Counted from the stretch's first letter, positions 7,779-16,882 are shown. The stretch is 42,522 nt of DNA from Ardenticatenaceae bacterium (GCA_030065875.1 JASJCR010000068.1:1-42522), one strand, 5' to 3'. Made by a program: numbers and translations. Notes: generated by a model not told the origin, from the letters alone.

Positions 7779-7843
7779 CCGCAGATTGCGCAGATTTTCG
7801 CAGATTTTTCTCTGTAATCTGCGAAAATCTGCGCAATCTGTGG
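7779..7843. repeat. CAGATT palindromic intergenic repeat, copy 1
   Basis: Left arm 7779-7806 and right arm 7816-7843 are complementary at 27 of 28 positions around a 9 nt loop. Each arm is three tandem units of the form GCAGATT. Related copies lie at 29126-29192 and 35494-35561. It sits behind the NmrA-like gene and just before a terminator. Confidence 0.85.
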
Positions 7844-7883
7844 ATAAATTATTTTTATAAAACATTTTGGAAACTACTTAAAT

Positions 7884-7918
7884 AAAAAAAGCGCCTTTGA
7901 GAATAACGGCGCTTTTTT
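7884..7918. terminator. Bidirectional rho-independent terminator
   Basis: AAAAAAGCGCC pairs with GGCGCTTTTTT around a 12 nt loop, giving a GC stem flanked by an A-run and a U-run. It lies between the converging NmrA-like and Crp-type genes and can serve both. Confidence 0.85.
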
Positions 7919-7939
7919 GTTTCTAAACAGGGAGTAAGT

Positions 7940-8647
7940 TTATCCACCGGAAAGGGTGATCAAATTTTCTAAAGAGTCGCGATCCATAACGGTAAAGCGA
8001 TGCCCCTTCACTTTAACCCAGTTGGCTTTACGGAAGCGGCCGAGGGCTTTATTGACGCTTACCCTCGTCGCGCCCGTCATCTCCGCTAAGTCGGTTTGTG
8101 TCAATGTTAATTGAATCGTCGTTCCATCTGGCGTTGGCAGCCCGTGATCATCAGCCAGCTGCAGCAGTGTACGTGCCAGGCGAGCCGGCAAGTCGAGAAA
8201 GAAAATATCGCTAATTTGGGCATTTAAATGGCGTATGCGGCGAGCTAGGATGGTTAAAACATGTTTGGAAATGCTGGGATGAGATTCTAAAAAGCGCATA
8301 AACTCAACGCGATGCAGGGTAAGAGTTTCCGTGGACTCTAGCGCTTCGGCGGTTGCCGAGCGGGGAGAGTCATCCAGCAGGGCCAATTCGCCAAAGAAGT
8401 CTCCCTGCCCCAAAATAGCCAATAAGGCTTCTTGACCGTCGGGTGTGGAGTGTGAGATTTTAACTTTGCCTTCGCGGATGATGTACAGAAGCCCGCCGGG
8501 GTCTCCTAAATGAAAAATGACCTGGCCTGGGCTGAAGCGACGCGGAATCATGTGTGCAGAGAGCTGAGCCGCATCTTCATGATTCAGATTGGCAAAAAAT
8601 GGGACGGCCTGGAGGGCCTTGCTCGCAAAACGGGTATCACTTGACAT
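7940..8647 (-). CDS. Crp/Fnr-family transcription regulator
   Basis: A 235-residue regulator. Residues about 15-125 form a cyclic-nucleotide-binding domain with the phosphate-binding cassette FGELALLDDSPRSATAEA, which keeps the Glu and Arg-Ser expected for a cyclic-nucleotide pocket. A dimerisation helix follows (ILARRIRHLNAQISD), then a winged helix of the Crp type with recognition helix TDLAEMTGATRVSVNKALGR. No N-terminal cysteine cluster of Fnr is present, so iron-sulfur sensing is unlikely. The ATG at 8647 has GGAAAGG at good spacing; an upstream in-frame TTG at 8653 is too close to that site. It has its own promoter (8749-8776). Targets are unknown. Confidence 0.9.
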   Translation of the reverse strand: MSSDTRFASKALQAVPFFANLNHEDAAQLSAHMIPRRFSPGQVIFHLGDPGGLLYIIREGKVKISHSTPDGQEALLAILGQGDFFGELALLDDSPRSATAEALESTETLTLHRVEFMRFLESHPSISKHVLTILARRIRHLNAQISDIFFLDLPARLARTLLQLADDHGLPTPDGTTIQLTLTQTDLAEMTGATRVSVNKALGRFRKANWVKVKGHRFTVMDRDSLENLITLSGG

Positions 8648-8748
8648 AAACAACCTTTCCGAATATTTGGCAACCTTCAGTTAAATTGCCACTCCTGTTA
8701 ATGTATCATAAATAATGGAAAAAAGATCTATTTCTACTTTATCCATAG

Positions 8749-8776
8749 ATTGTAGCGGATATTTGGTGACATCCAA
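8749..8776 (-). promoter_or_regulatory. Promoter of the Crp-type gene
   Basis: On the minus strand TTGGAT (plus 8771-8776) and TACAAT (plus 8749-8754) are 16 nt apart, about 100 nt before the start codon. The palindrome AAACCGGTTT (8775-8784) overlaps the upstream edge of the -35 box and is a candidate operator, possibly for autoregulation. Confidence 0.55.
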
Positions 8777-8836
8777 ACCGGTTTAGCGCTTTTATAGAGT
8801 ATAAACAAGGTGAAAATTAAGCAATACTCTAAAAAG

Positions 8837-10096
8837 TTAGATTTCCAACCCTTGTTTGATTGACGATATCACCTTTGTCTTTGCCCCAGCAAGAAACAGG
8901 TCGATCTGTTCCTTGGAGGCCTGAGTCAAATTTGCCTGAGCAAAATCTGGCCCGCCACCGCCTGAACCTTCAACACCATTTTTTAAAGTTTCCTGTAAAA
9001 GTTCTCCCAAATGGCCCGGTAAATTTGCTGATTTTTTAAATACCACCGCCCCATCTGGATGAGCTAGAAGGGTAATGCGATCGGGAGGTTTGGTCAACTC
9101 ATTGGCCAACTGCCTCAGATCCGATGTGGACGTGGTTCGATCAACACAGTGAACCAACACTTCAAAATCGAGTTCAGGAGACGTTGGGCGGATGAACGAT
9201 TTTGCAAGAGCAGCTGCACGGCTGGATATAAGTGATTTTTGAGCTACTCTCAACTGTTTCTGAAGCTGTTTGTTTTCTTTTTGCAGCTTTTGGGCCGCGG
9301 CCGGTACCGCTTCAATTGACGTTGTAAAGTCGCTGCTTAAGCGGATGGCCGCGTTTTCGATCGTTTGGTAATGGGCCAGTGCACGCCAGCCACAGCGAAA
9401 CTCAACACGCAGCTTTTCTTTCCGCTTTTCAATTTTGTTTACCTTAATGATGCCAACCTCGCCGGTGTGATGGACGTGAGTGCCGCCGCATGCGTTGAGA
9501 TCAAACCCTTCAATTTCAATCAGGCGAATCTGATCATCCAGCATTTTTGGTCGTTTGCGGAGCGGCAGTTTGGCCATCTCGTCAAGAGAAACAAAGCGGA
9601 TACTCACCGGCCGGTTTTCAAAAACAATGCGATTGGCGAGGCTTTCAGCAGCGGAAATGACCGCTTTATTCAGCTGAAATTTATTTAGATCAATTGTGCA
9701 GCTTTCCGCGCCTAAGTGAAACCCAATTGTATCCACTTCAGCGACTTCTACAAACGCTTGCGACAAAATATGCTGCCCTGTGTGCTGCTGCATATGGTCA
9801 AATCGACGTTTCCAGTTTATTTTTGCGCCGACCTTTTGATTGACAATTGGCTGTTTGGTGACAGCTTCCAGGCGGTGAACGACCGTCTGGGTGGCCTCGT
9901 CTACAAATACATCCACGACCGGCCAATCTTCAATGCTTCCCAAATCATGAGGCTGTCCACCGGATGTGGGATAAAAGAAGGATTGATCGAGGGTGAGATC
10001 AATCGCTTGATGCTCTGGCCGCGGGAATACGGCCGCCACAGTGGCTGCAAACTGATCCGTATAAGCATCCAAATAGTATGCGCGTTTAATGGTCAT
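8837..10096 (-). CDS. Alanyl-tRNA editing protein, AlaX-type with DHHA1 domain
   Basis: A 419-residue free-standing homologue of the alanyl-tRNA synthetase editing domain, which hydrolyses Ser- or Gly-tRNA(Ala) in trans. The N-terminal beta-barrel segment contains SFFYPTSGGQPHDLG. The zinc site shows HTGQH (about 105-109) and CGGTH (about 203-207). A coiled-coil region (about 255-290) leads to a DHHA1 domain with the glycine-rich motif GSGGGGPDFAQA. The length and DHHA1 domain place it with the long AlaX type. The ATG at 10096 matches the usual family N-terminus (TIKRAYYLDAY); an in-frame GTG at 10150 would add 18 residues and overlap the kinase stop. It lies directly behind the histidine kinase gene and is probably co-transcribed with it. 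Confidence 0.9.
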   Translation of the reverse strand: MTIKRAYYLDAYTDQFAATVAAVFPRPEHQAIDLTLDQSFFYPTSGGQPHDLGSIEDWPVVDVFVDEATQTVVHRLEAVTKQPIVNQKVGAKINWKRRFDHMQQHTGQHILSQAFVEVAEVDTIGFHLGAESCTIDLNKFQLNKAVISAAESLANRIVFENRPVSIRFVSLDEMAKLPLRKRPKMLDDQIRLIEIEGFDLNACGGTHVHHTGEVGIIKVNKIEKRKEKLRVEFRCGWRALAHYQTIENAAIRLSSDFTTSIEAVPAAAQKLQKENKQLQKQLRVAQKSLISSRAAALAKSFIRPTSPELDFEVLVHCVDRTTSTSDLRQLANELTKPPDRITLLAHPDGAVVFKKSANLPGHLGELLQETLKNGVEGSGGGGPDFAQANLTQASKEQIDLFLAGAKTKVISSIKQGLEI

Positions 10097-10139
10097 CAAT
10101 TGTTGATATTGCTTCAGAAACTCTTTTGTTCGGGAGCAT

Positions 10140-12803
10140 TTATGCTCCACCCATCAGCGGTATTTTGATATTAAAGCGGGCCCCTGCATTTTCTTCGCCA
10201 TCAACCCAAATTCGGCCTTTGTGTGCTTCGACCGCCAGGCGGCAAAAAGCAAGCCCCAACCCCAGCCCTTTTCGGCCGCTCCCGTCCTGAACGCGGCGGA
10301 ATTTGTCAAAAATTGCCAACCGAAATTCTTCCGGAATGCCCGGCCCTTGATCGGAAATGGAAATGATCACCTCATCATCCCCTTGAACTTCACGAACGGA
10401 TATTTTGATCACCTGCCCGTCGGAACTGTATTTGAGGGCGTTGTCGAGTAAATTAATGATCACCCGACGAATCATGTCGTCATCAATGTAAATATCGGGA
10501 ACAAAAACCGGCAGGTCGCGAATGAGTCGGATATTGCGCCGTTCTAATGAGGCTTGAATCGTCTCTTGGGCATCATTGATCAGTCTATTGACGGAAGTAA
10601 AGCGGTGATTTTGTATCGGTTGGCCCGACTCGAGGCGATTAATGTCGAGCAGCGATTTAATCAACCGCTGCAGCCGCTGACTGCTTTTCATGGCCACATC
10701 GAGCATGCTGGTTGATGCGGGGATTGCATTTGGGGGCCAATCATCCTGGACCAGTTCAAGACTGCTGATGATATTGCCCAGCGGGCTTTGCAGATCGTGA
10801 AACAACATCGCCGTCAAATCTTCGCGCATTTGCTGCAGTTCAACCTGCTCGGTGATGTCATGATAAATCCACTGCAGCATTTGGCGATCGCCACCCTGAT
10901 CTTCATTTTCGACAAATATACGCTTGGCATATACCTCAGCCACAATCGGCCGGGTGTGCCGGGTGCGCAGTTCACTGGTAAACACCTTGATTTGCTCGGT
11001 GCGAATCGGCCGGAACTGCTGCTCACCCAATACGCCTGTTTTGACCGGATGAAGGTTGCCGATGTTAAGCTTTAAAAGCTCCTGACGAGTATAACCGGAT
11101 AACTTACATGCCTGATCGTTTACCTCAACTATTTTGCCACTTTTATCAGACAGAATGATGGCGTCCACACTATCCTGGAACAGACCCATATAGCGGGATT
11201 CCGCCCGCTGGGTGCGAGTAAACTGCTGAGCATTGGCGATGGCGCTACTGGCCAGATTGGCTAAATTAACCAGCACCTGTAAATCTCCCTCCACAAAATG
11301 AGGGCGATCGGTGGGATTAATGGCCTGAATGGTGCCCAAAACCTGACCTTTGACCTGCAGCGGGGCCACAATCATCGCTTTGGTGGGGTGGCCGGTTCGC
11401 TCATCTCCTCGGCGAGAATACCTTTCATCATTGCTGGTGTCATTCACCATCGCCGGTTCGCCATGTTCCATCACCCAGCCGGTCACGCCAGTATTGGACG
11501 GCAGTCGCATCCCCACGATTTTACTGCCGCCAACCCCTTCAGCGACCGTAAACACCAACTCATTGGTTTCGTGATCGACCAGGGCAATGGACAGCGCTTC
11601 CACATGGAGGAAGCCGTTCATTTGGGCTAAAAGCGCCTGCATGATTTGGCCAAGGTCAAGAGAGGAGTTAATGACTTTGCCCGCTTCGTTGAGCAATCGC
11701 ATCAAGCGCAGCTGCCGCTGTGCTTCTTCATAGAGACGAGCATTTTGGAGGGCTACGGCCGCCTGACTGCCCAGGGTCTGCACCATGGAAATCTCTTCCG
11801 CACGAAATGCCCGAGGCGCCGATTTATCCATGATCATGGCCAATCCAATCGCCTGGGTATGCGCGGTCAGCGGGATCAGCAGCATGGAGTGTAACCCCAG
11901 CCGCTGTAAAAGATAGCGCCCATCTTTATCCAGGTTATTGTTGTGCAGATGAATTTGAACCGGCCGTGGATTTTTTAAAATATCGAGAATCAGGGGAGAA
12001 GTATTTAGTCGCAGCCGATCTTGCTTGGGAAGATGACTGCCGCCGTTGGCGCTCACAAAAAGGGTGCGGCCCATTAATTCGCGGGCCTGTGGATTCCATT
12101 CTAGAATGGCACACGCCTCGATTTGCAAAATGTTGGTAATATTTTCAGCCACCGAGCGAATAACTTTTTCCGCATCAAGGGAAGAGGCAACGGTTGTCGC
12201 CGCATGAACCAATTCGGACAAAATTTTGGCCTGGCGCTCGGTCCTCTCGTAGAGATTTGCGTTGGAAACGGTGCTGGAGGCGTGTTCGGCAATCGCTTTG
12301 AGCAGCGTTAAATCTTCATCGGTAAACTGGTTTTTCCCAACTTTAGTGACCGTAATGGTGCCGATTACGCGACCACCGTGCGCTTTGAGGGGCACACAGA
12401 CGGCCGACTGAATAGGCTGATTTTCAGTATCCCCTAAGGTATACCATCTGACGTCCTGTGAGGAGTCGCTGATTCGAATCGCGGTCCCGGAAGCGATAAC
12501 CTGGCCGGCCAAACCGGATTTAAGGATTTTTTGCAGCTCCGGCCATTCGGTATCATTAATCTCTCGATCGCCCTGTATAATCCAGGCGTGCTCCAACGTT
12601 TTTTCTTCACCCAACACAAAGACGCTGCCAAAATCAGCTTCCAGGAAATCGAGGCAGGCACGCAAAACGCGAGGCAGAATGCGCTCCATGCCAAGACCAA
12701 CCGTCACCTGATTTAGCATGGCGCTAACGGCGTATAGCGTTTCTAGACGCTTTTTATCCTGGGTTGAGTCGAGGGTATTAATTTCTTCTTGATACATACC
12801 CAT
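10140..12803 (-). CDS. Sensor histidine kinase, GAF-GAF-GAF-PAS-HisKA-HATPase
   Basis: About 887 residues with no transmembrane segment, so probably a cytosolic sensor. Three GAF domains cover about 20-190, 205-365 and 375-540, followed by a PAS domain (about 545-650, with DSVDAIILSDKSGKIVEVN), the HisKA dimerisation helix with phospho-acceptor box FHDLQSPLGN, and an HATPase domain with N box INLLDNALKYSS, G1 box DQGPGIPEEF and G2 box GLGLGLAFC. The acceptor box has Gln in place of the commoner Glu after HD-Leu, as in many GAF kinases. No response regulator is adjacent. The ATG at 12803 is preferred; an in-frame TTG at 12812 and an ATG at 12797 are possible, none with a clear ribosome site. 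Confidence 0.9.
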   Translation of the reverse strand: MGMYQEEINTLDSTQDKKRLETLYAVSAMLNQVTVGLGMERILPRVLRACLDFLEADFGSVFVLGEEKTLEHAWIIQGDREINDTEWPELQKILKSGLAGQVIASGTAIRISDSSQDVRWYTLGDTENQPIQSAVCVPLKAHGGRVIGTITVTKVGKNQFTDEDLTLLKAIAEHASSTVSNANLYERTERQAKILSELVHAATTVASSLDAEKVIRSVAENITNILQIEACAILEWNPQARELMGRTLFVSANGGSHLPKQDRLRLNTSPLILDILKNPRPVQIHLHNNNLDKDGRYLLQRLGLHSMLLIPLTAHTQAIGLAMIMDKSAPRAFRAEEISMVQTLGSQAAVALQNARLYEEAQRQLRLMRLLNEAGKVINSSLDLGQIMQALLAQMNGFLHVEALSIALVDHETNELVFTVAEGVGGSKIVGMRLPSNTGVTGWVMEHGEPAMVNDTSNDERYSRRGDERTGHPTKAMIVAPLQVKGQVLGTIQAINPTDRPHFVEGDLQVLVNLANLASSAIANAQQFTRTQRAESRYMGLFQDSVDAIILSDKSGKIVEVNDQACKLSGYTRQELLKLNIGNLHPVKTGVLGEQQFRPIRTEQIKVFTSELRTRHTRPIVAEVYAKRIFVENEDQGGDRQMLQWIYHDITEQVELQQMREDLTAMLFHDLQSPLGNIISSLELVQDDWPPNAIPASTSMLDVAMKSSQRLQRLIKSLLDINRLESGQPIQNHRFTSVNRLINDAQETIQASLERRNIRLIRDLPVFVPDIYIDDDMIRRVIINLLDNALKYSSDGQVIKISVREVQGDDEVIISISDQGPGIPEEFRLAIFDKFRRVQDGSGRKGLGLGLAFCRLAVEAHKGRIWVDGEENAGARFNIKIPLMGGA

Positions 12804-12850
12804 TGGAGTCAAAATTCAAAAAGTTACAGCAATTTTGCAAGAAGTGTTGC

Positions 12851-12859
12851 ATTATAGCA
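12851..12859 (-). promoter_or_regulatory. Extended -10 promoter element of the kinase gene
   Basis: On the minus strand TGCTATAAT is an extended -10 with consensus TATAAT (plus 12851-12856), about 48 nt before the kinase ATG. No strong -35 is seen, which the extended -10 can offset. Confidence 0.55.
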
Positions 12860-12899
12860 CATCAGGTAACCGCTCGGTAATCTGTTCGGGGTAAAAAAG

Positions 12900-13901
12900 T
12901 CACCATTGACGATCTATATTCTGCCTCATTTTCCGCACATAGGCTTGTTCAAGATCGAGATTCATATAGTTGGCAATCTTGAACAAATAGGCCAGGATGT
13001 CGGCCAATTCATTGCCCACCGCCTGGCGATTGGCCTGGATTGACTCTTGCTGTGCTTGCGTCACCGTGTGCCCATTAAGCTGTAAATCGCGCCGCATAGC
13101 CCAAATTTTCCCGACGACGGTTGACAATTCACCAAGCTCCTCGGTCATGGCAATGACGTTTAAGAATAAATCCGGGTCAAATCCTTTGGCCCGGTCAAGA
13201 AGACGATGAAACTCTTGATAATTGGCTAAATCCCGTGAAGAATCGAGTATCCGGCGGGAGCGCTGCTCACTGTTGGCTTCAGGCTCGATTGGATGATCTT
13301 GCTCAAGTGCCTTTTTGATTTCCTGAATCACGTAAGTTAAATCACTCTCTTCCGATATAAAATCGAGCTCGGTTACATTGATACGCAAAACTGGAATATC
13401 GGCCAAATTTGATAACCACGCTTCATAAGCCGCAGCCAGCTGTCGAATGTAATCGGGATCCATATCCCGCTCATAAGGCCGGTCGCGCTGAGCGATACGC
13501 TGCATGACAACTTGATGATCGGCATGCAGATAAACCAGCAGGTCGGGATGGCGAATCTTTTCAGCCAGGGCGGAATGGACCCGGCCGTACATCGACAGCT
13601 CATCATCTTTTAAATTGAGCCAGGCGAACAGTTCATCCTTGGCAAAAGTGTAATCAGAGATAAGCGAGCGGTGGCGTAAAGCGGCCGGCACCGCATTTTT
13701 CTGCTGCTGATAACGGCTTAGCAGGAAAAAAAGCTGAGTTTGAAAGGCGTATCGTTCTCTATCAGTGTAAAAATCCGCTAAAAATGGATTTTCTTCAAAC
13801 ACCTCTAAAAGAATGTCCGCGCTTAGAGGTGTTTTGAGCATGCGGGCCAGAGTGGTTTTTCCCACTCCAATGACCCCTTCAATGGCGATAAATCTGTTCA
13901 T
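12900..13901 (-). CDS. Deoxynucleoside kinase fused to a MazG-like NTP pyrophosphatase domain
   Basis: A 333-residue two-domain protein. Residues 1-205 are a deoxynucleoside kinase: P-loop GVIGVGKT at 9-16, then VFEENPFLADFY, FQTQLFFLLSRYQQ, a SDYTFAKDELFAWL segment and the lid-like RIAQRDRPYERDM. This family phosphorylates deoxynucleosides for salvage. Residues about 222-333 form an all-alpha MazG-like domain with EELGE at 254-258 and ELAD at 298-301, the acidic magnesium-binding pattern of house-cleaning pyrophosphatases. One polypeptide may thus both make and hydrolyse nucleotides, or the second domain may guard against non-canonical dNTPs. The gene follows the quinone oxidoreductase by about 30 nt, with AAAGG before its ATG. 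Confidence 0.87.
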   Translation of the reverse strand: MNRFIAIEGVIGVGKTTLARMLKTPLSADILLEVFEENPFLADFYTDRERYAFQTQLFFLLSRYQQQKNAVPAALRHRSLISDYTFAKDELFAWLNLKDDELSMYGRVHSALAEKIRHPDLLVYLHADHQVVMQRIAQRDRPYERDMDPDYIRQLAAAYEAWLSNLADIPVLRINVTELDFISEESDLTYVIQEIKKALEQDHPIEPEANSEQRSRRILDSSRDLANYQEFHRLLDRAKGFDPDLFLNVIAMTEELGELSTVVGKIWAMRRDLQLNGHTVTQAQQESIQANRQAVGNELADILAYLFKIANYMNLDLEQAYVRKMRQNIDRQW

Positions 13902-13930
13902 TGGCAGTTACCTTTAAGTAGAAGAGAGAA

Positions 13931-14914
13931 TTACTCTCTGATCTGGAGGATGACCTTCCCGATGTTTTTGTTTTCTCGCACGTATTGATGAGCCTCCTGG
14001 GCTTGCGTGATGGGAAATGTCTTATCAATGATGGGTTCCATTTTACCATCGACGAGCAGCGGCCAGTAACGCTCACGAAAAGCGGCTGTAATGGCGATTT
14101 TTTCTTTGACCGGTCGAGAACGAAGGGTTGATCCAACAATCGTCAGCCGCTTGCCCAGCAGGAGGGCCAGGTTGATGGGAGCTTTGGCCCCGCTGAGCAG
14201 CCCGATTTCAATTAGCCGCCCTTGAAAGGTCAGCGATCGCATATTTCGATCTAGATAATCCGCGCCCACCGGATCTAAAATTAAATGGACCCCCTGGTTT
14301 TGGGTGGCGGCCATCACCCCCTGATAAAAATCATCGGTTTTGTAGTTGATGGCCAACGCCGCCCCCAATTCTCGACCGCGAATCAGCTTTGCCTCGGTAC
14401 CGGCCGTGATAAAGGGAATGGCACCCGCCTCTCGAGCTAGCTGGATGGCCGCCGTACCAACACCGCTGCCACCAGCGTGAATCAAAACAGTTTCACCCGC
14501 CTGAAGCTTTCCCTCTAAAAATAAATTGACAAACGCGGTTAACCACACCTCCGGAACGGCCGCTCCCATGGCAAATGACCACTCATCCGGAAGGGGGATC
14601 AACATGTCAGCTGGAACAGCCACCTGCTCCCCATAACCACCTCCCGGCAGGAGGGCGCACACCCGATTTCCGACCTCCCAGCTGGTGACGGCCGTTCCCT
14701 TGGAGGCAATAATGCCGGCCATCTCCAACCCCAAAACCTCTGAGGCGCCGGGTGGCGGGGGGTAGTGACCGGCGGCCTGCATTAAATCCGCCCGGTTCAC
14801 GGCCGTGGCCATTACGTCAACGATCACTTCATCGCTTCCGCACGTAACAGGATCGACCGTCTCCCAAACCAATCTTGGCGGAGTATGATCGCTGTATATG
14901 GTGATTGCTTTCAC
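13931..14914 (-). CDS. NAD(P)H:quinone oxidoreductase, PIG3-type medium-chain reductase
   Basis: A 327-residue medium-chain dehydrogenase/reductase without the structural zinc cysteines. The N-terminal part has AVNRADLMQAAGHYPPPPG, a hallmark of the PIG3/QOR subgroup. The cofactor-binding motif is HAGGSGVGTAAIQLA, followed by the NADPH-type segment INYKTDDF, then LILDPVGADY. Members reduce quinones with NADPH by one electron. The start is a GTG at 14914 with AAGGAG 8 nt upstream. It sits between tilS (34 nt upstream) and the kinase/MazG gene (about 30 nt downstream), so the three probably form one transcript, although their functions are not evidently linked. Confidence 0.9.
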   Translation of the reverse strand: MKAITIYSDHTPPRLVWETVDPVTCGSDEVIVDVMATAVNRADLMQAAGHYPPPPGASEVLGLEMAGIIASKGTAVTSWEVGNRVCALLPGGGYGEQVAVPADMLIPLPDEWSFAMGAAVPEVWLTAFVNLFLEGKLQAGETVLIHAGGSGVGTAAIQLAREAGAIPFITAGTEAKLIRGRELGAALAINYKTDDFYQGVMAATQNQGVHLILDPVGADYLDRNMRSLTFQGRLIEIGLLSGAKAPINLALLLGKRLTIVGSTLRSRPVKEKIAITAAFRERYWPLLVDGKMEPIIDKTFPITQAQEAHQYVRENKNIGKVILQIRE

Positions 14915-14948
14915 AACTTCTTCTCCTTATTGAAGTGGATCTCAAAGG

Positions 14949-16457
14949 TTATTTGGGTCGCAAATAGAGGCGCCGGGTCGATACCTCTTGCTCTAGAAGA
15001 GTTTGATGAGGCACGCCAACAACCCAAAAGATTCTCGACCCGCTGGCGATTAGAGGCCACCGCTGGCGCAAAGGTTGAGGGATTTTGTAGTTGATAAAAA
15101 ATGATTTCAGCTTCTTTCTGTGAATTTCATCCGCACTGTCTTTATATTGAAGATAATCTCCCGGCTGACGAGTTCGCAGCGTGAGTTCTGTTTCGCAGGG
15201 TAGGCGTTTTGACCCTTGCTGCAGCCATCTTTCTGTTTTTTGTGATGGGCTGGCGCTGCCGGGAGCGGTTGTGATCAGCCATTTATTATCTAATGTCCAG
15301 GAATTACTTGACTCACCTTCAGATAAAATGAGGGTTTGCGGTTTGCCATGATATTGGGGGACGTGAAACGCCTCAACCGGGTCACCTCGGCCGATTAAAA
15401 AATCATCATAGAAAAGAAAAGCGGTAAAAAACGTATTCCCGGCCGTTTGCTGGCCGCTTCTCCCATGCGTAAATAGGGTAACAACTTGCTGTACCTGCTC
15501 ATAAGAGATCGTGGTGGCGAGGGGGTTAATCCGGCTGATCGCGCGCCGTACCACAGCTCGCTGACAGCTCAAAGGGAGACGCCGCCATCGGGTCACATCT
15601 CCCCGTACCCAGTCAGAGGTGCTAAATCGAATAACTTCTTGCCAGGCCAGATGATGCTCCTGCTCAAGCACTTCTAAATCGGCCGCGGTAATTTCACCCA
15701 GCTGGACCAGATTGCGCTTAATTTGCGGATTTTCACCTTCCAGCTGGGGCAAAATGGCGTGTCGAATTCTGTTGCGGGTAAACGACAAATCAAAATTGCT
15801 TTGGTCTTCAATCGGGTCCAAACCGGCCAGTTTGGCGTAAGCTTCGATATCGGCCCGCCAGGTCGTTAACAGCGGCCGAACCAGCTGCAAATTGGGGATG
15901 GTGCCGTCGGCTTGGGGAACAGGCCAGGGGGAAAACGGCCGCATGCCCACTAAACCGTGTAAACCGCTGCCTCGTAAAATGTGCATCAAAATTGACTCCG
16001 CCTGATCATCCGCCTGGTGGGCTACCAGAACGACCCCTGCGCCATATTTAAGCGCTTTTTGGGCTAAAGTCTGATACCGCAGCAGCCGGCCGGCCGTCTC
16101 AATTGAGAGGGAGCCTTCCTTCTCATTTGTGGCTTCAACCGTTTCCCTGACCGGCACGCTTATCGTTTCGCTTTTTACCCCCCAGGAGAGCAGTTGGGCA
16201 TGGATGGCCGCGGCCTCCGCAGCGCTTTCCGGCCGCAGCCCGTGATCAAACGTGATAGCCCGGATCTGAACGACGGTTGATTCCGGAAGGCAATGAGTAA
16301 GCCAGTGGATCAGGCACAGAGAGTCAACCCCTCCGGATACGCTGACGATAAGAGGGGAGAGAGATTTAAATACAGATTGATGGGTATGCCAAAACGCCGC
16401 TAGATTGTGGTGCAGGATCGATTTTTTGAATGAGGAGATGTCTTTACGGCGGCTCAT
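14949..16457 (-). CDS. tilS: tRNA(Ile)-lysidine synthase
   Basis: About 502 residues. TilS attaches lysine to C34 of the AUA-reading tRNA(Ile), changing both its codon reading and its charging. The N-terminal PP-loop ATPase motif SGGVDS lies near residue 41, followed by ITFDHGLRPES, VLVAHQADDQAESILMHILRGSG and the tRNA-binding segment DQSNFDLSFTRNRIRH, all diagnostic. The C-terminal region (about 400-500) has RTRQPGDYLQYK and ends with KLKSFFINYKIPQPLRQRWPL, the C-terminal TilS domain. The ATG at 16457 is taken as the start; a GTG four codons upstream (16469) is an alternative, and neither has a clear ribosome site. A tRNA-Leu gene lies just upstream on the same strand. Confidence 0.93.
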   Translation of the reverse strand: MSRRKDISSFKKSILHHNLAAFWHTHQSVFKSLSPLIVSVSGGVDSLCLIHWLTHCLPESTVVQIRAITFDHGLRPESAAEAAAIHAQLLSWGVKSETISVPVRETVEATNEKEGSLSIETAGRLLRYQTLAQKALKYGAGVVLVAHQADDQAESILMHILRGSGLHGLVGMRPFSPWPVPQADGTIPNLQLVRPLLTTWRADIEAYAKLAGLDPIEDQSNFDLSFTRNRIRHAILPQLEGENPQIKRNLVQLGEITAADLEVLEQEHHLAWQEVIRFSTSDWVRGDVTRWRRLPLSCQRAVVRRAISRINPLATTISYEQVQQVVTLFTHGRSGQQTAGNTFFTAFLFYDDFLIGRGDPVEAFHVPQYHGKPQTLILSEGESSNSWTLDNKWLITTAPGSASPSQKTERWLQQGSKRLPCETELTLRTRQPGDYLQYKDSADEIHRKKLKSFFINYKIPQPLRQRWPLIASGSRIFWVVGVPHQTLLEQEVSTRRLYLRPK

Positions 16458-16500
16458 CTTTAAAGTCACTTATACGTCACTGACATCACTATTAACCAAG

Positions 16501-16524
16501 ACGGCCCGCCGAAGCGAGCCATCG
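16501..16524 (-). terminator. UUCG-loop hairpin behind the tRNA gene
   Basis: On the minus strand GGCTCGC-TTCG-GCGGGCC forms a 7-bp stem (one U-G pair) closed by the very stable C(UUCG)G tetraloop, 13-35 nt beyond the tRNA 3' end and before tilS. The following sequence is only weakly U-rich, so it may be a terminator, a processing barrier or part of the tilS leader. Confidence 0.45.
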
Positions 16525-16536
16525 CGTTTTTTGGAG

Positions 16537-16619
<83 letters not shown>

Positions 16620-16626
16620 AATTTTC

Positions 16627-16652
16627 ACCTTAATTTAAGCCAAAATTAAGGT
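16627..16652. other. 10-bp AT-rich inverted repeat next to the tRNA gene
   Basis: ACCTTAATTT (16627-16636) and AAATTAAGGT (16643-16652) form a perfect 10-bp stem with a 6 nt loop, 8 nt upstream of the tRNA 5' end. It could be a tRNA promoter-proximal operator or a hairpin in the precursor. Confidence 0.45.
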
Positions 16653-16810
16653 CGTTTACACCAATTTTCTGCCCAATGGGTAGAATGTGCTATTTGCTTA
16701 GGCGGCAGATTATAGTACACATGCGTTGTACTGCAAAGATTTGTTGATTGATTGACAGTGATTAATCAAAAAAGTAGCTAAAATTGGCTATTGGGTTCCA
16801 CCTCAAACAG

Positions 16811-16840
16811 TTGACGTAAGGTTATTCTCATGGGTATAAT
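16811..16840 (+). promoter_or_regulatory. Strong sigma70 promoter of the DUF4388-GTPase pair
   Basis: TTGACG (16811-16816) and consensus TATAAT (16835-16840) are separated by 18 nt. Transcription would begin near 16847, leaving a leader of about 147 nt. Confidence 0.75.
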
Positions 16841-16882
16841 GCCGCCATCGTCAAAAATTTGGGACCACAGTAACTTGCCACA

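Noticed and set aside
10097..10150. GTG start adding 18 residues to the AlaX protein
   Set aside because: The extra residues do not match the family N-terminus and overlap the kinase stop; no ribosome site.
9716..10168. Plus-strand frame of 150 codons
   Set aside because: Antisense to the alanyl-tRNA editing gene, no domain or ribosome site; a shadow of codon bias.
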